A stretch of 6,215 nucleotides of DNA from Candidatus Woesebacteria bacterium RIFCSPHIGHO2_01_FULL_44_10 (GTDB taxonomy: Bacteria > Patescibacteriota > Microgenomatia > UBA8517). Location of the stretch: positions 17,423 through 23,637 of the forward strand of contig MGGO01000028.1 of the NCBI GenBank assembly GCA_001792465.1, written 5' to 3'. Below, piece after piece: positions 1-5,949 of this stretch. The position numbers and the translations under genes were made by a program. Position 1 is the first letter of the stretch. Each line of letters begins with the position of its first letter. Under the pieces are notes generated by a model. That model saw nothing but the letters and a program-made list of their open reading frames with translations. It made no database searches and was not told where the DNA came from.

Positions 1-1380
1 CCGATTGTCACAGTTTTGGGCCATGTAGATTCAGGCAAAACTACGCTTCTTGATGCCATTCAAAGCACTAATGTCCAAGCCAGGGAAGCCGGTGGCATCA
101 CCCAAGGCATAGGGGCCTCAAAAGTCATTAGCAAATCCGGCTTTGAGATTACTTTTATCGATACTCCCGGCCATTCTGCATTTGAAGCAATGCGCAGCCG
201 CGGCGCCGAGGTTGCCGACATTGCCATCTTAGTAGTGGCCGCTGATGACGGAGTCAAACCACAAACCAAAGAGGCCATCGAGCACATTAAAAAAGCCGAT
301 GTGCCTTGCATAGTAGCCATTACAAAGATTGATTTGGCTTCAGCAAACACCGAATCAGTCAGAGGCCAGCTGGAGAAGGAAGGAGTCTTTTTGGAAGGAA
401 GAGGCGGAGACGTGCCGGTAGTTGAAGTTTCGGCAAAAGACAAAAAAGGCTTGATTGAGCTTTTAGAAATGATTGAGCTGGTGGCGCAGGTAAAGGAAGT
501 TGAAAGCGATGCTGAGAGTAAGTTTGAGGCTGTCGTTGTTGAAACCGGGAAAGACAAGAGGGGAAGCCTGGTAACAGTTGTCGTTAGAAACGGCAAGTTG
601 GCCGTGGGGGAAACGGTTAAAGCGGGCAATCAGACGTGTAAAGTGAAAGCACTTTTTGATTACCAACAAAAGTCTGTGAGAGAAGTTTTACCCGGTCAGG
701 CTGCGCTTATTTTAGGCTTTGGCCACCTTCCTGCAGTCGGCTCCCCTCTTGCTAAATCCGACGTATCGGAGAAGTCAGATAGACCAGAGGAAAAAAAGGA
801 AACTCGAAGTATTTCTAAGAAAGGTGAAGTGTTGGTTTTAATTAAAGCTTCAAATGCGGGGGCTCTGGAGGCAGTTATCCAGAATTTACCCGAGAAAGTT
901 CAGGCGATTGCGGGGAGCGTGGGTGAAATTACTGATTCGGACGTTTTTTTGGCTAAGGCGAGCGGAGCTGACATTTATGCCTTTGAAGTAAAACCCGCAT
1001 TACAAATTAGAACCCTGGCAAAAACGGAAAGCGTAAAAATCTACAGTTTCACCATTATTTATGAGCTTTTTGACCAACTTAGCCAAATAATTGAAAGTAA
1101 AAAGGTTAAAGTTTTAGGCAAAGCTGAAATCATTAACATTTTCCCCTTTAATGACAAAAAAATTGCTGGCTCTCGTATGCTGGAGGGCGAGATTGACAAA
1201 AATTCGAAATTGTCTATCTACCGCGGTGAAGAAAAAATAGGGGAAGCAAAGAAAATTCTTTCTTTAAAAAAACTCAGGGAAGACGTTGAAAAAGTAAGTG
1301 GTGGAGAAGAGTTTGGAATACTTTTTGTTCCCCAGCTTGATTTCAAAAAGGGAGATGTGATACTATCGGTCGCAGGATAA
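1..1380 (+). CDS. infB: Translation initiation factor IF-2, 3' part (5' end outside window)
   Basis: IF-2 is the GTPase that brings fMet-tRNA to the 30S subunit and promotes subunit joining. The reading frame is open from base 1, and the first visible residues already precede the G1 loop, so the gene starts upstream; the TTG at 16 is not the start. Counting residues from base 1: G1 is GHVDSGKTT (7-15), G3 is DTPGH (54-58) with the catalytic His kept, G4 is TKID (108-111), and G5 is SAK (144-146). Domain II covers about 165-262, a charged linker about 252-275, domain III about 276-370 (KASNAGALEA at 282-291), and the C-terminal tRNA-binding domain about 371-459. The identity is secure. Oddities: the usual His of GHVDHGKT is Ser, the usual NKxD is TKID, and several residues of the fMet pocket differ (see findings). 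It ends with TAA five bases before the next gene. Confidence 0.97.
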   Translation, partial: PIVTVLGHVDSGKTTLLDAIQSTNVQAREAGGITQGIGASKVISKSGFEITFIDTPGHSAFEAMRSRGAEVADIAILVVAADDGVKPQTKEAIEHIKKADVPCIVAITKIDLASANTESVRGQLEKEGVFLEGRGGDVPVVEVSAKDKKGLIELLEMIELVAQVKEVESDAESKFEAVVVETGKDKRGSLVTVVVRNGKLAVGETVKAGNQTCKVKALFDYQQKSVREVLPGQAALILGFGHLPAVGSPLAKSDVSEKSDRPEEKKETRSISKKGEVLVLIKASNAGALEAVIQNLPEKVQAIAGSVGEITDSDVFLAKASGADIYAFEVKPALQIRTLAKTESVKIYSFTIIYELFDQLSQIIESKKVKVLGKAEIINIFPFNDKKIAGSRMLEGEIDKNSKLSIYRGEEKIGEAKKILSLKKLREDVEKVSGGEEFGILFVPQLDFKKGDVILSVAG

Positions 1381-1385
1381 GATAT

Positions 1386-2189
1386 ATGGAGAATTCATTC
1401 AAAAATTTAGTGACTGACGCAAAGTCAGTTCTTGTTCTTTTACCCACTAACCCCGATTTTGACGCCGTGGGCTCGGGCCTTGCGCTGTACTTGGCTCTGG
1501 GAACAAAAGCCACCATCTCTTCTCCGACACCGATGACGGTTGAATTTAATCGTCTGGTTGGAGTCAATAAGATAAGTCAGGAAACCGGGAACAAAAACTT
1601 AACCATTAAATTTAGCGGTTACAAGGCCGATAATATTGAGAAAGTTTCATATGACGTGATTAACAGCGAGTTTAACTTGACCGTCATTCCAAAGAGTGGC
1701 TTTTCCTCGCCAGCAAGGGATCAGGTTGACCTGGTTTATGGCGGGATTTCGGCTGAAACGATTATCTTAGTTGGTGGGGCAAATGAAAATCATTTCCCCT
1801 TACTTACCAAAGAGGAAACGGCTGAGGCAAAAATTCTTCATATTGGAACCACCCAAGTGGATATTGCTGGCAAGCAAGTGATTTCTTTTGCAAGGCCCGG
1901 ATCGGCGGTTGCTGAAGCCGTTTACAATCTTTTGAAGGAAGCTGGCTTTGCTCTTGATCCGGATGTTGCCACCAATCTCATGATGGGGCTTGAAGCAGGA
2001 AGCGGCAACTTTAGTGCTGCAGGAGTGACCGCCCAGACTTTCCAAATGGCGGCTGACCTGATGTCGACCGGAGGTAGGAGAGTGCCACAGGATGCCCCGC
2101 GTGCCCAGGACTTTCCTACGGGTGCTGTACCATCTGCTCCCCCGTCCTGGCTTGAAGAACCAAAGATTTACAAAGGCACAAGCATATGA
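1386..2189 (+). CDS. DHH-fold (NrnA/RecJ-like) protein, probably catalytically inactive
   Basis: The 267-aa protein resembles the N-terminal DHH domain of NrnA-type oligoribonuclease/pAp phosphatases. LPTNPDFDAVGSGLAL (residues 19-34) matches motif I (HxxPDxDAxGS). The PGSAVAEAVYNLL stretch and GSGNF (205-209, where the family has DTGxF) followed by a TAQTFQMAADLMSTGG segment match later DHH motifs. Seen: the motif I His is Pro20, the motif II Asp is Gly (about 130), the DHH triplet is replaced around LHIG (151-154), and the DTG Asp is Gly205. Only D24 and D26 remain as candidate ligands. The DHHA1 substrate domain is missing; the protein ends in a Pro-rich tail with PPSWLEEPKIYKG. The start ATG has AGGA (1374-1377) eight bases upstream, inside the infB end, so the two genes are probably translated from one mRNA. 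It lies where nrnA usually sits. Fold assignment is fairly confident; loss of catalysis is inferred. Confidence 0.8.
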   Translation: MENSFKNLVTDAKSVLVLLPTNPDFDAVGSGLALYLALGTKATISSPTPMTVEFNRLVGVNKISQETGNKNLTIKFSGYKADNIEKVSYDVINSEFNLTVIPKSGFSSPARDQVDLVYGGISAETIILVGGANENHFPLLTKEETAEAKILHIGTTQVDIAGKQVISFARPGSAVAEAVYNLLKEAGFALDPDVATNLMMGLEAGSGNFSAAGVTAQTFQMAADLMSTGGRRVPQDAPRAQDFPTGAVPSAPPSWLEEPKIYKGTSI

Positions 2190-2195
2190 TATTAT
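2167..2195 (+). promoter_or_regulatory. Predicted sigma-70-type promoter for rpsO-pnp
   Basis: TTTACA (2167-2172) and TATTAT (2190-2195) each match the -35 and -10 consensus at five of six bases and are separated by exactly 17 bases. It overlaps the last codons of the DHH-like gene. Predicted start of transcription is about 2202, giving a leader of about 70 nt before rpsO. In E. coli rpsO also has its own promoter inside the infB cluster. Pattern-based call only. Confidence 0.55.
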
Positions 2196-2201
2196 CAGAC
2201 T

Positions 2202-2271
2202 CGGTGTACATCTGGGTTATCCCTCGACTCCTTTAACGTCGCTCGGGACTACTCGGAAGTAGCATGACAAG
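2202..2271 (+). promoter_or_regulatory. Structured rpsO leader, candidate S15 autoregulatory site
   Basis: The untranslated stretch before rpsO can form two hairpins. One pairs CGAC (2225-2228) with GTCG (2238-2241), extendable across a small internal loop by CCC (2221-2223) with GGG (2245-2247). The other pairs CTACT (2249-2253) with AGTAG (2258-2262) around a CGGA loop. The only Shine-Dalgarno-like bases before the rpsO ATG (GGAAG, 2255-2259) lie in the loop and stem of this second hairpin, so folding would hide them. S15 is known to repress its own mRNA through leader structures that differ between bacterial groups. That this leader does so is an inference. Confidence 0.4.
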
Positions 2272-2541
2272 ATGGCGTTAAAGAAAGACGAGAAGAAAGA
2301 GTTAATTAAAAAGTACGCGCGCGAGAAAGGTGACACGGGTTCTCCAGAGGTACAAATTGCACTACTCTCTTTACAAGTTGACAAGCTCACGGCACACTTG
2401 GGTGAACACAAAAAAGACGTCCACTCAAGAAGAGGTTTGTTAAGTATGGTAGCAAAGAGGCGAAGGTTAATCTCTTACCTCAGAAAGCGTGACGAGGAGC
2501 GCTATAAGAACCTCACAAAAAGCTTAGGATTAAAGAAGTGA
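2272..2541 (+). CDS. rpsO: 30S ribosomal protein S15
   Basis: S15 binds the three-way junction of helices 20-22 in the central domain of 16S rRNA and is a primary binder in 30S platform assembly. The 89-aa length is exactly typical. The family signature is clear: GDTGSPEVQIALL (20-32), LTAHLGEHKKDVHSRRGLL (39-57) and the RRRLISYL helix (63-70). The RNA-contact residues T22, G23, Q28, H42, D49, S52 and Y69 are all present. The ATG at 2272 gives the canonical MALKK-type N-terminus; a nearby ATG at 2264 is out of frame. The Shine-Dalgarno sequence is weak and may be folded away (see leader). The stop TGA overlaps the GTG start of pnp as GTGA, so the pair is probably translationally coupled. The rpsO-pnp pairing is widespread in bacteria. 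Confidence 0.97.
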   Translation: MALKKDEKKELIKKYAREKGDTGSPEVQIALLSLQVDKLTAHLGEHKKDVHSRRGLLSMVAKRRRLISYLRKRDEERYKNLTKSLGLKK

Positions 2542-4781
2542 AGAAAATCGAAAAGTCAATTGAAATCGGTGGCCGCAAGCTAACCTTGTCCACAGGGCAC
2601 GTAGCAAACCAAGCCAGCGGGGCCGTGATGGCCCAATATGGCGAGACAGTTGTTTTGGCCACGGTTGTTTCTGCCCCCTTAAGGCAGGAATTGGACTACT
2701 TCCCGCTTTCGGTTGAATACATGGAACGGTTTTATGCCGGTGGCCGCATTAAAGGCAGCCGCTGGGTAAAAAGAGAGGGCAGGCCCCTGGACGAAGAAAT
2801 ATTAACGGCGAGACTGGTTGACAGGTCAATCAGACCTCTTTTCCCTTCAGATTACAAGAAAGATGTGCAAGTGGTACTGACTGTTTTGTCAGTTGATTTT
2901 GAAAATAGCCCGGACATTCCTGCCGCAGCTGCGGCCTCTGCTGCGATTGCGGTTTCCCCCATTCCCTGGAGCGGTCCTGTCGGGGTTACAAAAGTGGGGT
3001 TAATCGACGGCAAGTATGTAGTAAATCCCGAGGAAGGACAGCTTGAGAAATCAAAGATGGAGCTAATTGTCTCCTCAACAAATGACGCGATTGTGATGAT
3101 CGAAAATGGGGCTAATGAGGTAACCGAGGAAGAGGTGATTGGCGGTATAAAGGAGGCAGAGGGTGAGAATAAGAAAGTAATTAAGCTCATTAACGAGCTT
3201 GCCGCCGCCACAGGTGTTAAGAAAGAGGGGTTAGCCAAAGAAGTTGAAGACAAGGGTTTAGTCAAAAAAGTAAAAGATTTAGCGGGAGATAAATTTAAGG
3301 ATCTGGCTGGCAAGATGTCTACCAAAGAGGCCGGCTACGCTGAATATGACAGCCTTAAAAGGGCGGTTACGGACTCCTTTAGTAGTCCGGATGAAAAAAG
3401 ATCGGCAGCGGCAGTTTTTGATAAATTGTTCAAAAGCGAGGTACGGAAAATGATTCTTGTCGGTAAGCGGCCAGATGGCAGAGGTCACGATGAGTTAAGG
3501 GCTCTTTCAAGCCAGATAGGGATCTTGCCCAGAACCCACGGTTCAGCCATTTTTCAAAGAGGCCAGACTCAGGCTCTGACAGTTACAACCTTGGCCTCTC
3601 CGGCTCTGGAGCTGCATTTAGAGTCGGCCGAGGGCTTTGAAACCAAGCGCTATATTCACCATTATTCCATGCCCCCCTACTCGGTCGGCGAAACTGGCCG
3701 GTTTACCGGTCCCGGCCGTCGGGAGATTGGCCACGGAGCGTTAGCTGAAAAAGCGCTAACCCCCGTTATTCCTGAACAAGAAGTTTTCCCCTACACCATT
3801 AGGGTTGTGACCGAAATTTTGTCCTCTAATGGGTCAACAAGCATGGCCTCCGTCTGTGGTTCAACTCTTTCGCTGATGGACGCGGGTGTGCCAATTGCCT
3901 CCCCCGTTTCGGGAATTGCCATGGGCATTATCGTCGAAGACGAAAAAAGCTTTGCAGTGCTAACCGACATCACTGGGTTAGAGGACGGCAGTGGTGACAT
4001 GGATTTGAAAGTTGCAGGAACAAAAGACGGCATCACCGCTCTTCAATTGGATGTAAAGGCCCTGATGTTGACGGTTGAGATGCTTACTGACGCTCTGGCC
4101 CAGGCGAAAGTCGCACGAAGTAAGATCTTAGAGTCAATGCTTGCGACTATCGCTAAACCCCGGGATGAAGTAGCCAAAAATGCCCCAAAGATCAAAATGG
4201 TTACGATTCCTGTCGAAAAGATTGGGGAACTCATTGGTCCTGGTGGAAAAGTGATCAAAAAGCTCATGGCCGATACGGCTACTCAAATTGACGTCGACGA
4301 CGAGGGTAAGGTCAGCGTTTCATCTGAAGACAAGCAAGCGGTTGAAGCAGCCGTTAGTGCGATTGAAAACATGATGAAAGAAGCCGTTCCCGGTGAGATT
4401 TATGAAGGCAAAGTAACCCGGGTTGAGCCCTATGGAGCCTTTGTCGAAATACTACCGGGCAAAGAGGGCCTGGTTCACGTCTCTGAAATGAGTGAAGGTT
4501 TTGTCGAGGACGTAACTAAGATTGTCAAAGTCGGTGACAGCGTCAAGGTAAGAGTTAAAGAGCCGGACAAAGAGGGTAAAATTAGCCTCTCGATGATCTT
4601 GGATGCGACCAAAGCCAGAGAAAGACCAAGTAGTATGGGGGGAAACCGAAACGGTGGCAGACGAGATTTCCGAGGCCCAAGTAGGGGCTTTGACCGAAAT
4701 CGCAAGTTTGATACCCGTTCATCCGGTCCCCATTTCCCCACCAGCCGCTTGATTAATACTGACTCCCGTCCCAGAAGCTGA
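2538..4781 (+). CDS. pnp: Polynucleotide phosphorylase (polyribonucleotide nucleotidyltransferase)
   Basis: PNPase degrades RNA 3' to 5' with phosphate, releasing nucleoside diphosphates, and works as a trimer in the cytoplasm. The 747 residues show the full architecture: RNase PH domain 1 (about 1-215), helical linker (about 215-310), RNase PH domain 2 (about 311-545), KH (about 551-612, GPGG at 567-570) and S1 (about 619-690). Catalytic-core residues are kept: GRREIGHG (393-400), SNGSTSMAS (430-438), and D483, D489 and K491, matching the E. coli metal-site residues D486, D492 and K494. The RNA-guiding FFRR loop of PH1 reads WVKR. Residues about 692-747 form a basic, Gly/Arg-rich, probably disordered tail that makes the protein longer than the 711-aa E. 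coli enzyme. The start is GTG at 2538, with AGGA (2526-2529) eight bases upstream and a 4-nt overlap with rpsO. Confidence 0.97.
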   Translation: MKKIEKSIEIGGRKLTLSTGHVANQASGAVMAQYGETVVLATVVSAPLRQELDYFPLSVEYMERFYAGGRIKGSRWVKREGRPLDEEILTARLVDRSIRPLFPSDYKKDVQVVLTVLSVDFENSPDIPAAAAASAAIAVSPIPWSGPVGVTKVGLIDGKYVVNPEEGQLEKSKMELIVSSTNDAIVMIENGANEVTEEEVIGGIKEAEGENKKVIKLINELAAATGVKKEGLAKEVEDKGLVKKVKDLAGDKFKDLAGKMSTKEAGYAEYDSLKRAVTDSFSSPDEKRSAAAVFDKLFKSEVRKMILVGKRPDGRGHDELRALSSQIGILPRTHGSAIFQRGQTQALTVTTLASPALELHLESAEGFETKRYIHHYSMPPYSVGETGRFTGPGRREIGHGALAEKALTPVIPEQEVFPYTIRVVTEILSSNGSTSMASVCGSTLSLMDAGVPIASPVSGIAMGIIVEDEKSFAVLTDITGLEDGSGDMDLKVAGTKDGITALQLDVKALMLTVEMLTDALAQAKVARSKILESMLATIAKPRDEVAKNAPKIKMVTIPVEKIGELIGPGGKVIKKLMADTATQIDVDDEGKVSVSSEDKQAVEAAVSAIENMMKEAVPGEIYEGKVTRVEPYGAFVEILPGKEGLVHVSEMSEGFVEDVTKIVKVGDSVKVRVKEPDKEGKISLSMILDATKARERPSSMGGNRNGGRRDFRGPSRGFDRNRKFDTRSSGPHFPTSRLINTDSRPRS

Positions 4782-4787
4782 TATATT
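4759..4787 (+). promoter_or_regulatory. Possible promoter giving a leaderless Lon-like mRNA
   Basis: CTGACT (4759-4764) and TATATT (4782-4787) lie 17 bases apart, matching the consensus at four and five of six bases. The predicted transcription start, about 4794, coincides with the GTG start of the Lon-like gene, which has no convincing Shine-Dalgarno sequence. A leaderless transcript is therefore possible. The -35 box overlaps the end of pnp. AT-rich stop/start junctions can give such matches by chance, so confidence is low. Confidence 0.3.
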
Positions 4788-4793
4788 AAAAGT

Positions 4794-5840
4794 GTGGAGT
4801 CAGCTGCCAGTCAAATTACCGATTTGGGTACAAAGGTCAAGTCTGTCCAGCTTCCGGAGGATTTAAAGGAGAATATCTTAACTCGCTTGGACCAGTTGGC
4901 CCGGCTCACCAATTCCCCGACTTTTCTGCCCGAGTTTGACAGCGTGAACCGCTATATCGATTGGGTTGTCAACCTCCCCTGGGAAACAAAAACCCAGGAT
5001 CTTCTTGACCTCGCCCACGCCAAGAAAGTTCTTGACAGCCGCCATTATGGCCTTGAGGAAATTAAAGATAGGGTTATCGAATACATGAGTGTCATGAAAT
5101 TAAAACAGGAGAAAGGCGAGGGTGAAGAGGTCTACCGCGCTCCAATTCTTTGTTTTGTAGGACTCGTTGGTACCGGTAAAACAACCATTGCCGTCTCCAT
5201 AGCCGAAGCTCTGGGCCGCAAATTAGCTCGTATCCCCTTTGGTGGGATGGGCAGCCCTCTGGACCTGCGGGGCCAGTCTCGGATGCACCCTGAGGCGGAG
5301 CCTGGAAAAATTATCAAAGCTCTAAGAATTGCCGGCAGCCGCAATCCGGTCATACTGCTGGATGAAATTGACCGTGTGACTGATGAGGGCCGCGCCTCGA
5401 TTATGGGGGTTTTGGTTGAGCTTTTGGACCCCAAACAAAATTACGCCTTTGTTGATCACTACATTGACTTTCCTTTTAATCTTTCGGAAGTCCTTTTTAT
5501 CGCCACGGCCAACAATACAACCAATATTGCCACGGCCGTTATGGACCGTCTTGAACCCCTGGCCATGCCTTCCTACACCGACCATGAGAAAATCACCATT
5601 GGCAAAAACTACGTTTTGCCGGAGAAGCTTAAAGCCGCCGGGATTCCCCAAGGAGCACTCACCTTTGACGAAGAAGTCTGGCCGCAGATTGTCCGCCCCC
5701 TGGGTTTTGACGCTGGGATAAGAACGTTGGAGCGGACGATTGACGGCGTCGTCCGCAAAGTGGCTCGCCAAATTGTCGAAGGCAAAACTCAAACTATTAA
5801 AATCACCCCCACCAACGCCAAGGAATTTATACCACAATAG
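4794..5840 (+). CDS. Lon-type AAA+ ATPase module without LON or protease domains
   Basis: The 348 residues align with the middle of Lon. The helical lead-in has the Lon-like YIDWVVNLPW and DSRHYGLEEIKDRVIEYM segments (within about 50-105). The AAA+ core has Walker A GLVGTGKTT (123-131), Walker B VILLDEID (186-193), sensor-1 N240, arginine finger R252 in MDRLE, and sensor-2 R310 in AGIRTLER. The frame then stops with TAG just where the Ser-Lys protease domain of Lon should begin. No frame downstream encodes that domain, so this is not a frameshift. The N-terminal substrate-binding LON domain is also absent. ATP hydrolysis residues look intact, but the Lon pore-loop 1 motif (RTYIGSMPG) reads RMHPEAEPG (163-171), with His165 where the substrate-gripping Tyr sits. 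The start GTG lies 12 bases after the pnp stop, in the same frame; the ribosome-binding site is poor. A chaperone or remodelling role is inferred; the partner is unknown. Confidence 0.85.
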   Translation: MESAASQITDLGTKVKSVQLPEDLKENILTRLDQLARLTNSPTFLPEFDSVNRYIDWVVNLPWETKTQDLLDLAHAKKVLDSRHYGLEEIKDRVIEYMSVMKLKQEKGEGEEVYRAPILCFVGLVGTGKTTIAVSIAEALGRKLARIPFGGMGSPLDLRGQSRMHPEAEPGKIIKALRIAGSRNPVILLDEIDRVTDEGRASIMGVLVELLDPKQNYAFVDHYIDFPFNLSEVLFIATANNTTNIATAVMDRLEPLAMPSYTDHEKITIGKNYVLPEKLKAAGIPQGALTFDEEVWPQIVRPLGFDAGIRTLERTIDGVVRKVARQIVEGKTQTIKITPTNAKEFIPQ

Positions 5841-5841
5841 C

Positions 5842-5870
5842 TTGACTTGGGGGTCTTGTTTTGCTATCAT
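5842..5870 (+). promoter_or_regulatory. Strong extended -10 promoter after the Lon-like gene
   Basis: TTGACT (5842-5847) and TATCAT (5865-5870) match the consensus at five of six bases each with 17-base spacing, and TG (5862-5863) supplies the extended -10 element. It starts one base after the TAG of the Lon-like gene. The predicted transcription start is about 5877, the first base of the structured segment described next. No + strand gene follows inside the window, which suggests a non-coding product. Confidence 0.6.
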
Positions 5871-5876
5871 AATTTT

Positions 5877-5949
5877 GACCGAGCGGGCTGCGAATCCAGG
5901 TAATCACTCCTGGTGTAACAGTTCTTTAGGTCCGCAAGGACTCTCGGTC
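5877..5949 (+). ncRNA. Candidate 73-nt structured RNA (three-way junction)
   Basis: GACCGAG (5877-5883) pairs perfectly with CTCGGTC (5943-5949), closing the whole segment. Inside, GGGCTG (5885-5890) can pair with CAGTTC (5919-5924) as six pairs including two G-U. CCAGG (5896-5900) pairs with CCTGG (5909-5913). GGTCC (5929-5933) pairs with GGACT (5938-5942) around a GCAA tetraloop, directly abutting the closing stem. The 5x5 internal loop CGAAU/UGUAA resembles a loop-E (G-bulge) arrangement. The predicted transcription start falls on the first base of the closing stem. Length is tRNA-like, but there is no T-arm, anticodon stem or CCA. I do not recognise it as SRP RNA, tmRNA or any riboswitch class I know. 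No clean poly-U terminator follows, so the 3' end is unsettled. Its last 24 bases overlap the 3' end of the opposite-strand gene. Confidence 0.4.

Noticed and set aside
1..5840. Alternative genetic code with UGA as glycine (as in some Patescibacteria)
   Set aside because: Long conserved genes contain no in-frame TGA, and TGA ends three of them at sensible family lengths.
5322..5870. Long - strand frame of 182 codons, and similar ones opposite infB and pnp
   Set aside because: They lie antisense to well-recognised conserved genes and show no recognisable domain; they are by-products of the codon pattern of the real genes.
5877..5949. A tRNA gene on either strand
   Set aside because: Length and a 7-bp closing stem fit, but neither strand has a T-arm with a 7-base TTC-type loop, a 5-bp anticodon stem at the expected place, or a 3' CCA.
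5919..5949. SRP RNA domain IV (AGGTCC tetraloop region)
   Set aside because: AGGTCC followed by a GNRA loop is suggestive, but the 3' strand lacks the AGCAG-type bases of the symmetric loop that Ffh recognises.
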